Shown piece by piece: positions 8,021-17,861 of a stretch of 64,000 nucleotides of DNA (its first letter is position 1; every line of letters begins with the position of its first letter). The translations under genes and the position numbers were made by a program. Below the pieces are notes generated by a model. It did no database searches and had not been told where the DNA came from. It saw only the letters and a list, made by a program, of their open reading frames with translations. The stretch comes from Gallionella sp. Lineage in GTDB: Bacteria; Pseudomonadota; Gammaproteobacteria; Burkholderiales; Gallionellaceae. The stretch lies in contig JAQTUP010000003.1 of the NCBI GenBank assembly GCA_028707275.1, forward strand, positions 1 through 64,000, in the 5' to 3' direction.

Positions 8021-10363
8021 ATGACGACCGTAACCATACCTGACGTGCACGCCCGTCCCCCTCGCCTCAACCCTCTCCCGCAAGCGGGCGAGGGGGCAAG
8101 CGAATCGCTGCGCGAAATTCAAGTTAACGAACTTGAACTCTATTGGCAGAAACTCGATTGCGGTTTCCCGCGCGTCGAGCCCGTGTTTGCCGACTGCATG
8201 CGGGAAGCGTGGACGGTGCTCAGCAATGCCGGCATGGATGCTTACATCAGCTATGCTCGCAGTCTGGGAAAAATGGGGCGTGGCGCCGAACCTATCCTGA
8301 TTTTTCTGGAGGAGTGGCCGGCCGTTGCCAGGGCATGGGGTGAAGATGCCTTGCCGGATGTAATCGCCACCATCGGGCGAATGTCAAAGTCGCCCAACGG
8401 GAAGGCGATCGTACCCTTTTTGCAGTCTTTACCGACTGCCGCCCGTCGCCTGCATTCAGACCAGCTGATGCGTGACTACCTGGCGCTGTTGCTGGACTTC
8501 ATGGAACGCACCACGGGTTCGATACACGGCATTCACCAGACTTTTCCGAGTCCCGGTTTGCCGGAATTTTTCAGGCAAATTCCGGTGCTGCTGAGCCAGC
8601 TATCCCTGGTGGGTTTAAAAAACTGGGTCGATTACGGCGTCCGTTTTTATAACGATCATCCTGAACGTCAGGTGGACTATTTCAGCTTGCAATCGGCGGA
8701 CAGTCGCGCGGTATTGCAGCACGAGCGACACGGCACTCTTTTGGTCGACAGCGAACGAAAGCTCGATATGTTTATGCGCGGGTTATGGCGCGATGAAGAT
8801 CTGCTGATCCCCTATTCCAGTGACTTCGATGAACAGCGCCAACCGATCCCCTACTATGACAAGCTTGGCATACGGCTGCCGGACGTATATCAGGACGACA
8901 GAGGGGTTTCTGGTTTGGACAGGTATCGCGCCGCATTGACGCATATCGCGGCACATCGTCGCTGGACGAACGCCATTTTTGCCGACAACCTGAGTCCGTT
9001 TCAACGGATGGCGGTAGAGTTTCTGGAAGACTGCCGTGTGGAATATCTGGCGATGAAAGAGTACCCGGGCTTGCGTCGTATCTTTATGGCGTTGCACCCG
9101 CAACCTGCAGAAGATGCCTGCGACGTTGAGCATGAGTCTGGCGTACGTCACCGGCTGGCGATGTTGTCCCGCGCGATTTTGGATGCCGCGCATCCATACC
9201 AAAATCCGCAGACGGTAGACTTCGCCCGGCGCTTTCACGAAGCCATGCAGGCTAGCGACATGAGCACACAGGAAGTGGTTGACCTGGCCATTTCTTTTAT
9301 TGTCAGAACGCGCCTGCCCAGCGACAATTTTTCCAGGACGCATTTCACGGATACGGTGATCGATTACCGCGACGACAACCGCCAGATGTGGCGTTTCATC
9401 GAAGAGGGCGACGAGGAAGAGGCCTTCGACGAAGAGCGCAAGATCGAGCCGGGTGAAGAGCTCAAAGGCTTGCCGCCACGCCATTACCACGAATGGGATT
9501 ACAACTCTCAGAGCTACAGGCCTGACTGGGTGAGCGTCTATGAAAGCCTGCATCCACAAGGCAATGCAGCCGATATCGACAAACTGCTGGACAAACATGC
9601 GGGGCTCGCCAAACAGCTCAAAAAAATGCTCGATCTGTTAAAACCCCAGGACAAGGTGCGCATCCGCTACCAGGAAGAGGGCAGCGAACTGGATCTGGAT
9701 GTAGCCTTGCGCTCCTTGATCGACTATAAGGGCGGATCATCGCCCGATCCGCGCATCAACATGAGTCACCGGAATGACGGGCGCAACATCGCTGTGACCG
9801 TGCTGCTGGACTTGTCTGAATCGCTCAATGAAAAAGCGGCGGGCAGCGATCAGACCATCCTCGAACTGAGCCAGGAAGCGGTGTCGCTGCTGGCCTGGGC
9901 GGTGCAGCAACTGGGCGACCCGTTCGCCATCGCAGGTTTTCATTCGAACACGCGCCACGATGTGCGCTACATGCATATCAAGGGCTTTGGCGAACGCTGG
10001 GATGACGAGGTGAAGGGCCGGTTAGCCGCGATGGAAGCCAGTTATTCCACCCGGATGGGGGCCGCGATGCGTCACGCGGCGCATTATCTGGACAAACAGC
10101 AGGCGGACAAGAAGCTGATGCTGATCCTGACCGATGGCGAACCGGCGGATATTGACAGCAAGGACGGTCGAATCTTGATCGAAGATGCGCGCCAGGCGGT
10201 CAAGGAGCTGGACGGACAGGGGATCTATGCGTATTGCATCAATCTTGACCCGAAAGCGGATGAATATGTGAAGGATATTTTCGGCAAGCAGTACACGATT
10301 ATCGACAAGGTAGCGCAGTTGCCGGAGAAGCTGCCTCAGCTGTTCATTTCGCTGACCAAATAG
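8021..10363 (+). CDS. cbbO: RuBisCO activation protein CbbO (vWA domain)
   Basis: 780 aa. The start at ATG 8021 is chosen; the open frame back to 7889 overlaps cbbQ. A large alpha-helical N-terminal region is followed by an acidic linker (about 465-485, EEGDEEEAFDEE) and a C-terminal von Willebrand A domain from about residue 580, with the MIDAS motif DLSES (about 598-602) and TDGEP (about 706-710). CbbO recruits the CbbQ hexamer to RuBisCO. Residues about 10-30 (PPRLNPLPQAGEGASESL) are encoded by an inserted dispersed hairpin repeat and look non-native. Confidence 0.94.
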   Translation: MTTVTIPDVHARPPRLNPLPQAGEGASESLREIQVNELELYWQKLDCGFPRVEPVFADCMREAWTVLSNAGMDAYISYARSLGKMGRGAEPILIFLEEWPAVARAWGEDALPDVIATIGRMSKSPNGKAIVPFLQSLPTAARRLHSDQLMRDYLALLLDFMERTTGSIHGIHQTFPSPGLPEFFRQIPVLLSQLSLVGLKNWVDYGVRFYNDHPERQVDYFSLQSADSRAVLQHERHGTLLVDSERKLDMFMRGLWRDEDLLIPYSSDFDEQRQPIPYYDKLGIRLPDVYQDDRGVSGLDRYRAALTHIAAHRRWTNAIFADNLSPFQRMAVEFLEDCRVEYLAMKEYPGLRRIFMALHPQPAEDACDVEHESGVRHRLAMLSRAILDAAHPYQNPQTVDFARRFHEAMQASDMSTQEVVDLAISFIVRTRLPSDNFSRTHFTDTVIDYRDDNRQMWRFIEEGDEEEAFDEERKIEPGEELKGLPPRHYHEWDYNSQSYRPDWVSVYESLHPQGNAADIDKLLDKHAGLAKQLKKMLDLLKPQDKVRIRYQEEGSELDLDVALRSLIDYKGGSSPDPRINMSHRNDGRNIAVTVLLDLSESLNEKAAGSDQTILELSQEAVSLLAWAVQQLGDPFAIAGFHSNTRHDVRYMHIKGFGERWDDEVKGRLAAMEASYSTRMGAAMRHAAHYLDKQQADKKLMLILTDGEPADIDSKDGRILIEDARQAVKELDGQGIYAYCINLDPKADEYVKDIFGKQYTIIDKVAQLPEKLPQLFISLTK
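8071..8094. repeat. CCCTCTCCCGC hairpin repeat inside cbbO
   Basis: CCCTCTCCCGC (8071-8081), AA, GCGGGCGAGGG (8084-8094). Nearly the same hairpin occurs in mpl at 23435-23460, and degenerate or composite copies lie near 27250 and 41125. Here it is read in frame and yields LPQAGEG in the CbbO N-terminus. Confidence 0.75.
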
Positions 10364-10447
10364 AGCACGCAGAAACAGGCCGAAAAGCGGTAGAATCGCA
10401 GGACTATAATTTTATAACGGCTGCAAATTTATAACTGAGGAGAAAAC

Positions 10448-11449
10448 ATGAGTAAAAGTTTGATTCAATTCATCATCGAAGAACAGCGCAACATCCCTAA
10501 CGCCAGTGGCGAATTCACCGGCCTGTTGAGCGATATTATTTCCGCTTGCAAGCAGATCGCTCACGACGTGAACAAGGGTGCGCTGATCGGCGTGCTGGGC
10601 AGTGCTGGCAGCGAAAACGTGCAGGGCGAGACACAAAAGAAGCTGGATATCATCACCAACGAAGTGTTCATCAAAGCCAATGAATGGGGTGGTCACTTAG
10701 CTGCGATGGCATCCGAAGAAATGGATGATATTTATCCGATTCCTGCGCAGTATCCAAAGGGTAAATACCTGATCACCTTCGATCCACTGGACGGATCGTC
10801 CAACATCGACGTGAATATCTCTGTCGGTACGATTTTTTCCATTTTGCGCTGCCCCGAAGGCGTGGAAAATCCAACCGCAGCGGACTTCATGCAGCCAGGA
10901 ACGGAGCAAGTGTGCGCCGGTTATGCACTGTACGGTCCTAACACCATGATGGTCATCACCACAGGTCACGGTGTGAACGGCTTTACGCTGGATCGCGACG
11001 TAGGTGACTTCTTCCTGACTCACCCGGATATGCAAATCCCTGTCGATACACAGGAATTCGCCATCAATATGTCGAATCGCCGCTTCTGGGAAGAGCCCGT
11101 GCAGCGTTACGTGGAAGAATGCATCAAGGGTACAGACGGTGGACGCGAGAAGAATTTCAACATGCGTTGGGTCGCCTCCATGGTTGCCGAAGTGCATCGT
11201 ATTCTGACTCGCGGCGGTATTTTCATGTACCCGTTCGATACCAAGGATCCTGCCAAGGCCGGCAAGCTGCGCCTGATGTACGAAGCTAATCCGATGTCGT
11301 TTATCGTAGAGCAGGCAGGTGGCGTGTGTTCAACAGGTCGCGAGCGCATCATGGAGTTGACCCCTACCGGTCTGCATCAGCGTGTGCCTGTCATTTTGGG
11401 TTCAAAGAACGAAGTCGATCGTCTGGTGGGTTACCACAAGGGCGCGTAA
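10448..11449 (+). CDS. fbp: Class I fructose-1,6-bisphosphatase
   Basis: 333 aa. Hydrolyses fructose-1,6-bisphosphate in the Calvin cycle and gluconeogenesis. Metal/substrate motif [13 protein letters not shown] at about 115-127, class I signature in [21 protein letters not shown] near the C-terminus. Strong GAGGAG RBS. Preceded by an 84-bp gap holding a perfect TATAAT (10405-10410) but no clear -35, so it could have its own promoter. Its own terminator follows. Position after cbbO supports a role in CO2 fixation (cbbF function). Confidence 0.97.
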   Translation: MSKSLIQFIIEEQRNIPNASGEFTGLLSDIISACKQIAHDVNKGALIGVLGSAGSENVQGETQKKLDIITNEVFIKANEWGGHLAAMASEEMDDIYPIPAQYPKGKYLITFDPLDGSSNIDVNISVGTIFSILRCPEGVENPTAADFMQPGTEQVCAGYALYGPNTMMVITTGHGVNGFTLDRDVGDFFLTHPDMQIPVDTQEFAINMSNRRFWEEPVQRYVEECIKGTDGGREKNFNMRWVASMVAEVHRILTRGGIFMYPFDTKDPAKAGKLRLMYEANPMSFIVEQAGGVCSTGRERIMELTPTGLHQRVPVILGSKNEVDRLVGYHKGA

Positions 11450-11460
11450 CACCATCGAAT

Positions 11461-11484
11461 GCCCCCGGGTTCGGGGGCGTTTTT
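11461..11484 (+). terminator. Rho-independent terminator after fbp
   Basis: GCCCCCG/CGGGGGC stem (11461-11467, 11472-11478), loop GGTT, then G and five T. Separates fbp from purE. Confidence 0.88.
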
Positions 11485-11506
11485 ACGTCAAATATTTGGA
11501 GTTGCT

Positions 11507-12001
11507 ATGTCAAAACCACTTGTATCCATCATTATGGGCAGCAGCAATGACTGGGAAGTAATGAGTCAGGCCGCACAACAACTGAAGGATTTCGGTGTCG
11601 GCTACGACGCGCGCGTTATCTCCGCGCATCGCGCACCTGATCTGTTGCTTGAATACATCAAAGAGATCAGCGGACAGGGCGTACAATGCTTTATCGCAGG
11701 TGCGGGCGGGGCAGCGCACCTGGCCGGCGTGATTGCCAGCAAGACTACGCTGCCGGTGCTGGCCGTGCCGATTCCGTCCAAGTATCTCAAGGGTATGGAT
11801 TCGCTGTTGTCCACCGTCCAGATGCCAAAAGGCATCCCCGTTGCAACTTTTGCGATTGGTGAAGCCGGGGCTGCGAATGCAGGACTGTTCGCCATTTCCA
11901 TGCTGGCCCTGAATGATCCGCAGTTAGCGCAGCGATTGACAGATTACCGCAAAAAGCAGGCGGTCGCGATTGCCGAGACTGTATTGCCAGAACTACCCTA
12001 G
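11507..12001 (+). CDS. purE: N5-carboxyaminoimidazole ribonucleotide mutase
   Basis: 164 aa. Converts N5-CAIR to CAIR in purine synthesis. Class I PurE motifs: MGSSNDWEVM, SAHRAPD (catalytic His), AGAGGAAHLAG and GIPVATFAIG. ATG 11507 follows a TTGGAG RBS; the frame upstream runs through the fbp terminator and is rejected. Downstream come purC and carbonic anhydrase; PurE/PurK chemistry consumes bicarbonate, which may be why the carbonic anhydrase gene sits here (inference). purK is not next to it. Confidence 0.97.
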   Translation: MSKPLVSIIMGSSNDWEVMSQAAQQLKDFGVGYDARVISAHRAPDLLLEYIKEISGQGVQCFIAGAGGAAHLAGVIASKTTLPVLAVPIPSKYLKGMDSLLSTVQMPKGIPVATFAIGEAGAANAGLFAISMLALNDPQLAQRLTDYRKKQAVAIAETVLPELP

Positions 12002-12060
12002 AGGTTTTCAGTTTTCGGTTTCGGTTTTCCGATTTCCGTTTTCTGTTTTGTTCACCGTTT
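12002..12060. repeat. Degenerate GTTTTC tandem tract between purE and purC
   Basis: Low-complexity run of imperfect TTTTC(A/G)G / TTTTCCG units, strongly T-rich on the plus strand. No gene or hairpin is seen. Similar iterated short motifs occur in other spacers of this window (near 20920, 39690, 61470). Confidence 0.5.
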
Positions 12061-12074
12061 AACAAGGAAGCATC

Positions 12075-12959
12075 ATGTCTGCATTGCACGAATCCAATTT
12101 AACGAGCTTGCCTTTGTTGCATCGCGGCAAGGTGCGCGATCTATATGAAGTGGATGCGCAACATTTGCTGATCGTACAGACCGACAGATTGTCGGCTTTC
12201 GACGTGATCCTGGATGATCCGATTCCGGGCAAGGGCGAGGTGCTCACCACGCTGTCGAATTTCTGGTTCGAGAAATTAGGACACATCATTCCCAATCATC
12301 TCTCCGGCATCAAGCCCGAAGAGGTGGTAAGCGGTGAAGATGACAAAGCGCAGGTGCGTGGCCGTGCTTTCGTGACCAGACGGCTCAAGCCCTTGCCGAT
12401 AGAGGCGATTGTTCGCGGTTATCTGGTCGGTTCCGGCTGGAAGGATTACCAGAAGACCGGCACCATCTGCGGACTCGCGCTCCCCAAAGGATTGCGTGAA
12501 GCCGAAAAGCTGCCAGAACCTTTGTTCACTCCTTCCACCAAGGCGGCAGTGGGCGATCATGACGAAAACATCTCCTATGCGCAGGCTGTAGAGCTGCTGG
12601 GAGAGGCGCGCGCAGCTCAGGTTCGCGATGCAACGATAGCCTTATACGTGGAGGCTGCAAATTATGCGGCAACCAAAGGCATTATCATTGCCGATACCAA
12701 GTTCGAATTCGGCGTGGATGACGAAGGGACGTTGTACCTGATCGATGAAGCGCTGACGCCGGACTCATCGCGTTTCTGGCCGGCTGAAGCTTATCAGATC
12801 GGCAGTAATCCACCCAGCTTTGACAAGCAATTCGTGCGCGACTGGCTCGATGCCTCCGGCTGGGATAAGCAGGCGCCCGCTCCCCGTATTCCTCAGGAGG
12901 TGCTGCAAAAAACTGCTGACAAATACCGTGAAGCACTACAGCGTTTGATGGCTGCATGA
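12075..12959 (+). CDS. purC: SAICAR synthase (PurC)
   Basis: 294 aa, the longer PurC type found in many Betaproteobacteria and yeast Ade1. Catalyses ATP-dependent joining of CAIR and aspartate. Motifs: [10 protein letters not shown] near the N-terminus, [37 protein letters not shown] and [25 protein letters not shown] before ATG. Overlaps the carbonic anhydrase start by 4 bp (ATGA). Confidence 0.97.
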   Translation: MSALHESNLTSLPLLHRGKVRDLYEVDAQHLLIVQTDRLSAFDVILDDPIPGKGEVLTTLSNFWFEKLGHIIPNHLSGIKPEEVVSGEDDKAQVRGRAFVTRRLKPLPIEAIVRGYLVGSGWKDYQKTGTICGLALPKGLREAEKLPEPLFTPSTKAAVGDHDENISYAQAVELLGEARAAQVRDATIALYVEAANYAATKGIIIADTKFEFGVDDEGTLYLIDEALTPDSSRFWPAEAYQIGSNPPSFDKQFVRDWLDASGWDKQAPAPRIPQEVLQKTADKYREALQRLMAA

Positions 12960-13663
12960 GCCATTCTGTGCAAAAGCCCGGGAGTGGTGGATTGACTGTG
13001 CCAGAAACGGAGCGGGCTGCCGCGCGCCAGGAGGGTTGGCCGCAGCCGCTGATAGAAGGATTTCTGCGTTTCCGTGACAATCTCTTTCCAAGCAATGATA
13101 TCGAGTATTTGCGCTTGTTTGCAGAAGGGCAGAAACCTAAGTTTTTGATCGTGGGTTGTTGCGATTCAAGAGTTGATCCCGCGATCATTTTCAATTGTGC
13201 GCCGGGTGAATTGTTTGTTGTCCGTAATGTGGCGAACATCGTGCCGCCCAATGAAGCGCGCATCGGTCATCACGGAACCACAGCGGCGCTTGAATACGGC
13301 GTCTGCAACCTGGGCGTGGAACACATCGTGGTATTAGGCCACCAACATTGCGGCGGCATTCAGACCCTGTTGCAGACGGGTGGAAAATCGAACCCGGACT
13401 CTTTTATTGACGACTGGATGAGACTGGTGGAGTCCGCCAGGGTGAGCGTGGAAGCAGATTATGCGGATGCAGATCCGGACGTGCGTCAGTGTGCCTGTGA
13501 GCAGCGCGCAATTCTTGTTTCTCTGGACAATTTACTGACCTATCCGTGGATCGCTGAACGCGTTATGGCCAAAACGCTCAGGATACACGGCTGGTATTTC
13601 GACATCAAACACGGGCAATTGCTCGGTTATAACACCACAACTACCCGGTTTGAGCCGCTTTAA
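12956..13663 (+). CDS. Beta-carbonic anhydrase
   Basis: 235 aa. Interconverts CO2 and bicarbonate. Zinc-ligand motif CCDSRVD (residues about 68-74, Cys plus the Asp-Arg dyad) and GHQHCGG (about 129-135, His and Cys ligands). Starts within the purC stop (ATGA), so translationally coupled to purC. No signal peptide, so cytosolic; it could supply CO2 to the form II RuBisCO encoded 6 kb upstream and bicarbonate to carboxylases. Confidence 0.95.
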   Translation: MSHSVQKPGSGGLTVPETERAAARQEGWPQPLIEGFLRFRDNLFPSNDIEYLRLFAEGQKPKFLIVGCCDSRVDPAIIFNCAPGELFVVRNVANIVPPNEARIGHHGTTAALEYGVCNLGVEHIVVLGHQHCGGIQTLLQTGGKSNPDSFIDDWMRLVESARVSVEADYADADPDVRQCACEQRAILVSLDNLLTYPWIAERVMAKTLRIHGWYFDIKHGQLLGYNTTTTRFEPL

Positions 13664-13679
13664 CCTGAAACTCACGATT

Positions 13680-13790
13680 CGTTTGTCCCTTCCCCCCGCG
13701 ACGCACAGACAGGTGGGGGAAGGTTGAAAAGGGGGAACGGGCCTGCCTGTGCCGTGCCCGGTATGGCAGACAGGCATGGCGTGTTCTATT
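13680..13790. repeat. Composite inverted repeats downstream of carbonic anhydrase
   Basis: No gene. The tract carries CCTTCCCCC/GGGGGAAGG arms and a second pair GCCTGCCTGT/GACAGGC. The same CCTGCCTGT and GACAGGC pieces appear in the porA-porB spacer (27285-27312), so this is a dispersed composite repeat between convergent genes. Confidence 0.5.
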
Positions 13791-13822
13791 ATCAGGGGCG
13801 ACAACTTTGCCATGCTCGTTAG

Positions 13823-14500
13823 TTATTTTCCGGTCAGTTCCTTGTAGCGCGCTTTATCTGCATCGTAGCGCGCATCGACGGCCTGTTTTTCTGCCTTGTA
13901 TTTGTCCAGATCAATTTGCAGATTATTCACGCGCTGCTGCGTGTCTTTGATGTCATCCTTCAGGGACGGAGGTATCTTGCCACCGGCTTTCCTTCGTGCG
14001 TCCATGTCTGCTTGCAGGCCGAGCAGGCTGTCCATGGCCATTTTGAGTTGCGAACTGATGCTGTTGATACGGGAATCTACCTGCTGGATGCTGCGGGTGC
14101 GGGATAGTTCAATTTCCTTGACGTTGCTGTAGGTGTCGGTCAGCGACTTGTCATGCAGCTTCTGATCCCGGGCAGATGCCTGGTCAGCGCCAATTTTGGC
14201 CTTCTCCAGCTCCCTGGCGCGACGCTCTTCCTGGGTCAGCACTTCCTGAGTCTTGATGATGACGCCGGATTTGTCCAATAAAGTTCTGTCTTTGTTTGCA
14301 TACTCGGCGGGGATGGTCTCGCCGTAATGGGTTGTGCCCTTATCGTCGACCCATTTGTAGGTCTTCGCTGAAACTGGAAGACTGAAGGCAAAGCCTGCAA
14401 TGAACAGAACGGCCAAACCTGGCTTACAGGTCCTGACCGGCTGTGTTGTTTGTCGGCAGCTTACATGGATAGTTGTTTCATCAGTCATTTTCAACTCCAA
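13823..14500 (-). CDS. DUF4124 coiled-coil protein, exported
   Basis: 225 aa, function unknown. Residues 26-45 form a hydrophobic export segment ending VSA; it is preceded by an unusually long polar leader, so an internal start is possible, but ATG 14500 or 14488 overlap pyrE. After cleavage comes [19 protein letters not shown], the DUF4124 motif. Residues about 85-225 are charged and predicted coiled coil (Glu/Lys/Gln heptads). A second DUF4124 protein is encoded at 19405. Overlaps the pyrE 3' end by 20 bp on the same strand. Confidence 0.8.
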   Translation of the reverse strand: MELKMTDETTIHVSCRQTTQPVRTCKPGLAVLFIAGFAFSLPVSAKTYKWVDDKGTTHYGETIPAEYANKDRTLLDKSGVIIKTQEVLTQEERRARELEKAKIGADQASARDQKLHDKSLTDTYSNVKEIELSRTRSIQQVDSRINSISSQLKMAMDSLLGLQADMDARRKAGGKIPPSLKDDIKDTQQRVNNLQIDLDKYKAEKQAVDARYDADKARYKELTGK

Positions 14501-15128
14501 AAAGATTGCGATAGGCCTCTACCGCGCTTAAATTTTCCATCATCTCGGCTTCTCCTTGCAGGAAATCAAGCAGATCATTCAGCGTGGCTATCGCCACGAC
14601 CGGAATCCCGTAGTTTTGTTGCACTTCCTGTACTGCGGACAAGTCACCCAATCCCCGTTCCATGCGGTCGAGTGCAATTACAACGGCGCAGGGTGTGGCA
14701 CCCGCCGCGCGTATCAATTCGATGGATTCGCGTACCGACGTGCCGGCAGAGATGACATCGTCGATGATCAGCACGCGCCCCCGTAAGGGAGCCCCCACCG
14801 TCGTGCCGCCCTCGCCGTGATCCTTGGCTTCCTTGCGATTGTAGCAATAAGGCACATTGCAACCTTGTTCAGACAGGGCGATGGCCGTTCCCGCCGCCAG
14901 CGGGATGCCTTTGTAGGCAGGGCCATACAGCATGTCGAACGGAATATCGGCCGCCTGTATGGCTTGCGCGTAGAACTGCGACAGATTGCGCAGTGAGTCG
15001 CCATCGTTGAATAAGCCCGCGTTGAAAAAATAGGGCGACGTGCGTCCGGCCTTGGTTTGAAATTCGCCGAAGCGCAGCACGTTCTGTTGAACGGCAAAAC
15101 GTATGAAATCTTGTCTGAAATTGAACAT
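14481..15128 (-). CDS. pyrE: Orotate phosphoribosyltransferase
   Basis: 215 aa. Transfers phosphoribose from PRPP to orotate in pyrimidine synthesis. PRPP-binding loop [13 protein letters not shown] near residues 120-132; K-x-x-[12 protein letters not shown] catalytic loop near 98-109; N-terminal [13 protein letters not shown]. Divergent from xthA across 72 bp, as in several Betaproteobacteria. Confidence 0.97.
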   Translation of the reverse strand: MFNFRQDFIRFAVQQNVLRFGEFQTKAGRTSPYFFNAGLFNDGDSLRNLSQFYAQAIQAADIPFDMLYGPAYKGIPLAAGTAIALSEQGCNVPYCYNRKEAKDHGEGGTTVGAPLRGRVLIIDDVISAGTSVRESIELIRAAGATPCAVVIALDRMERGLGDLSAVQEVQQNYGIPVVAIATLNDLLDFLQGEAEMMENLSAVEAYRNLFGVEND

Positions 15129-15200
15129 GATGGTTGTCCGGATGGGATATGGCAGTGAGAAACATTATAATCTCGCGTTATCAATGATTGGAATTTTTTC

Positions 15201-15968
15201 ATGCGCATCATTTCTGTTAATTTGAACGGCATTCGTTCTGCCGCCAGCAAAGGTTTTTATGAGTGGCTGGCACGCCAGGATGCCGATGTGATCTGTTTGC
15301 AGGAACTCAAGGCTCAAGAGGCCGACATGACCGAGCAGATGCTAAGGCCCGAGGGCTATTACGGTTATTTTCATTATGCCCAAAAAAAAGGCTACAGCGG
15401 CGTGGGTATCTATTGTCGCCAGCAGCCTTTACAGGTGATCGTCGGGCTGGGAATTGATGAGTTCGACGCCGAAGGTCGTTATTTATGCGCGGACTTCGCC
15501 GATTACAGCGTGGTGTCCCTGTACTTGCCATCAGGTTCCAGCGGTGAGGAAAGACAGGCCGTGAAATTTAAATTCATGGGGGCCTTTTTACCTCACTTAA
15601 AGGAACTACGGGCGTCAGGACGCGAAGTGGTGGTGTGCGGTGACTGGAATATTGCTCACAAAGAGATCGACCTGAAAAACTGGCGCGGCAACAAGAAGAA
15701 CTCAGGCTTTTTGCCCGAAGAGCGAGCCTGGTTGACTCATTTATTTGACGAGGCAGGCTTTGTGGACGTATTTCGCAGCGTACATCCCGAGCTCGAAGCC
15801 TATACCTGGTGGTCAAACCGGGGTCAGGCCTGGGCTAAGGATGTGGGCTGGCGCATCGATTATCAGATCGCTACGCCCGGGATGGCGCTGCGGGGATATT
15901 CGGCCAGCATCTACAAGGAGCAGCGCTTTTCCGATCACGCGCCGCTCACCATCGATTACCGGGACTAA
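15201..15968 (+). CDS. xthA: Exodeoxyribonuclease III / AP endonuclease
   Basis: 255 aa. Repairs abasic sites. Motifs: MRIISVNLNGIRSA, CLQELKAQ (metal-binding Glu), CGDWNIAHKEIDLKN, GWRIDYQIATPGM and SDHAPLTIDY (catalytic His). Full family length. Ends in a 4-bp convergent overlap with the rhodanese gene. Confidence 0.96.
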   Translation: MRIISVNLNGIRSAASKGFYEWLARQDADVICLQELKAQEADMTEQMLRPEGYYGYFHYAQKKGYSGVGIYCRQQPLQVIVGLGIDEFDAEGRYLCADFADYSVVSLYLPSGSSGEERQAVKFKFMGAFLPHLKELRASGREVVVCGDWNIAHKEIDLKNWRGNKKNSGFLPEERAWLTHLFDEAGFVDVFRSVHPELEAYTWWSNRGQAWAKDVGWRIDYQIATPGMALRGYSASIYKEQRFSDHAPLTIDYRD

Positions 15969-16417
15969 CTTTGTACCCAGGGCAGACCGGCTGCGCGCCA
16001 GCCATCCGTGGTGTTGCGGTGTTCCTTGCCGTCCTTTTCGCCTTCAAACCCTTCCAGTACATTGTAGCTGTCGCTGTAACCGGTTTGTGTGGCGGCGATG
16101 GCCGCTGCATTTGAGCGTGCGCCACTGCGACAGATAAACAGCACCAGCGCTTCCTTGTCGACCCGCTGTTCCAGCGCCGCGATAAAATTTGGATTGGCCT
16201 TCATGCCAGGGTAGGTCATCCACTCGATTTCGACCGCATCAGGAATGCGCCCTACCCAATCGAGTTCCGCGCGGCAACGCACATCGACCAGCCGGGCGCC
16301 GGGCGCCAGCTGCAGAATCTCGAAGGCTTCGTCCGGATACAGCGCTCCCTCATAAGGCAAATTCTTGTCGCGGGCGCGTTGTTGGGCGGCTTGCAGAATG
16401 GATGTTATTTTTCCCAT
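15965..16417 (-). CDS. Rhodanese-like sulfurtransferase
   Basis: 150 aa, single rhodanese domain. Active-site loop CRSGARS (Cys near residue 110) and N-terminal region LVDVRCRAELDWVGRIPDAVEIEW are conserved. The C-terminal GFEGEKDGKEHRNTTDGWRAAGLPW is typical of a proteobacterial subfamily. No signal peptide, so cytosolic; physiological sulfur donor unknown. Confidence 0.92.
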   Translation of the reverse strand: MGKITSILQAAQQRARDKNLPYEGALYPDEAFEILQLAPGARLVDVRCRAELDWVGRIPDAVEIEWMTYPGMKANPNFIAALEQRVDKEALVLFICRSGARSNAAAIAATQTGYSDSYNVLEGFEGEKDGKEHRNTTDGWRAAGLPWVQS

Positions 16418-16517
16418 GGTATTTATTCCAGTGTTATTTTCAAGTATGGATTCAGGTTTAACGAATCATGTGCAGATGTTATCCTGCACAACATAGTCGC
16501 ATACTAGCTCAACCGAT

Positions 16518-17699
16518 ATGAAAAATCACACCGATTCACCATCGACCAGCAAGCTGGCCTTTGAACCCGCCAATCCGGAGCGATTTGCCGCAGCGCAAAA
16601 AAGCACCTGGGTGAGTATCTGTATCAATCTGATGCTGACCTTTTTTCAGGTAGTGGGAGGCTTTTTTGCGCATTCACAGGCATTGATGGCCGATGGGCTG
16701 CATTCGCTGTCAGATCTGTTGTCCGATGTGCTGGTGCTGTATGCTAACCGGCACGGCAATCGCCACGCGGACGCCAATCATCCTTATGGCCATGCGCGGG
16801 TTGAAACTGCTGCAACCCTGATACTGGGGGGCTTTTTGGCCGCACTGGGTGTCGGTCTGCTGGTCGCCGCAGCACTCCGCCTGCAAGATCCCGGGGCGGG
16901 ACAGACGATCAGCCCGGCGGGTCTTGTCATCGCGCTATTGGCACTGGCGGCCAAGGAAGGCATGTTTCGCTACATGATGGCGGTGGCGCTCAGGGTGCGC
17001 TCGCAGATGCTGGTGGCCAATGCCTGGCATGCCCGCTCTGATGCTGCATCCTCTTTGGTGGTGGTAGTCGGCATCGTCGGCAACCTGATGGGCTACACCT
17101 TTCTGGATCTCGTCGCCGCAGCCGTGGTGGGGGTGATGATCGCACACATGGGCGGCAAACTTGCGCTTGAGGCGCTGTCGGAGCTCATAGACACGGGACT
17201 TGATGCCGAAGAAGTGGAGGCGATCCGGCAAACCTTACTCAACGTACACGGCGTTTTGGGTTTGCATGATTTGCGCACCCGCAAGATGGCTGACAATGCG
17301 CTGGTGGACGCGCATATTCTGGTCGACCCGAAAATCAGCGTTTCAGAAGGGCATTACATCGCCGAATCGGCGCGCAATGCCGTGCTGAAACATCACCACG
17401 TACTCGATGTCATGGTGCACATTGATCCCGAAGACGACATGCAGGCCCGGCACAATACCAAACTTCCCGGCCGCCCCCGGTTGCTGGCTGAACTGGCCGA
17501 ACGACTGGACGAACCCTGTGTACAGGACTATCGTGTGGTGTTTCATTACCTGGAAGGTCGTGTGGATGTCGAGCTGTATCTGCCGGATGCAGATCAGGCT
17601 GCCGGGAGTGCCTTGCAGGCGCGTTGCGACGAGTTGCTGCGTGATGATCCCTTGTTCCGCAGTATTCATGTGCACACCACGCACAATAATAGTGCGTAA
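16518..17699 (+). CDS. Cation diffusion facilitator transporter
   Basis: 393 aa, about 90 aa longer than FieF because of an extended C-terminal domain. Five to six membrane segments between residues 30 and 210. The two metal-site motifs HSLSD (in MADGLHSLSDLLSD) and HARSD (in NAWHARSDAASS) are intact. Exports Fe2+, Zn2+ or Mn2+ in exchange for protons (family knowledge); the first site begins with D-x4-HxxxD as in zinc/iron carriers, but substrate is not resolvable here. An iron role would suit an iron oxidiser. Confidence 0.93.
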   Translation: MKNHTDSPSTSKLAFEPANPERFAAAQKSTWVSICINLMLTFFQVVGGFFAHSQALMADGLHSLSDLLSDVLVLYANRHGNRHADANHPYGHARVETAATLILGGFLAALGVGLLVAAALRLQDPGAGQTISPAGLVIALLALAAKEGMFRYMMAVALRVRSQMLVANAWHARSDAASSLVVVVGIVGNLMGYTFLDLVAAAVVGVMIAHMGGKLALEALSELIDTGLDAEEVEAIRQTLLNVHGVLGLHDLRTRKMADNALVDAHILVDPKISVSEGHYIAESARNAVLKHHHVLDVMVHIDPEDDMQARHNTKLPGRPRLLAELAERLDEPCVQDYRVVFHYLEGRVDVELYLPDADQAAGSALQARCDELLRDDPLFRSIHVHTTHNNSA

Positions 17700-17711
17700 T
17701 CGCGCCCTTGC

Positions 17712-17728
17712 CGCACATTTATGGTGCG
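17712..17728. promoter_or_regulatory. NtrC-type binding palindrome upstream of glnA
   Basis: CGCACATTTATGGTGCG: GCAC-N7-GTGC with an intact TGGTGC half, matching the NtrC consensus TGCACCA-N3-TGGTGCA. Located 134 bp upstream of the glnA ATG; ntrBC follow in the same cluster. A -24-like TGGCAC lies at 17758-17763, but no GC doublet stands at the right distance, so the promoter type is not settled. Confidence 0.65.
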
Positions 17729-17861
17729 ATTTATTTTTGTGTTACGTCGCAGGCTTATGGCACAATGCCGACTTGGTACGCAGAAAAAAAAGCGGGTGCG
17801 CTTTATGCGTCTTGATTTTTGGTTGTAATTCACTGTTTGATTGATACTTTGGGAGAGATTT

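Noticed and set aside
17756-17776. Sigma54 promoter for glnA based on TGGCAC
   Set aside because: No GC doublet at the required distance from the GG; only the -24 half is present.
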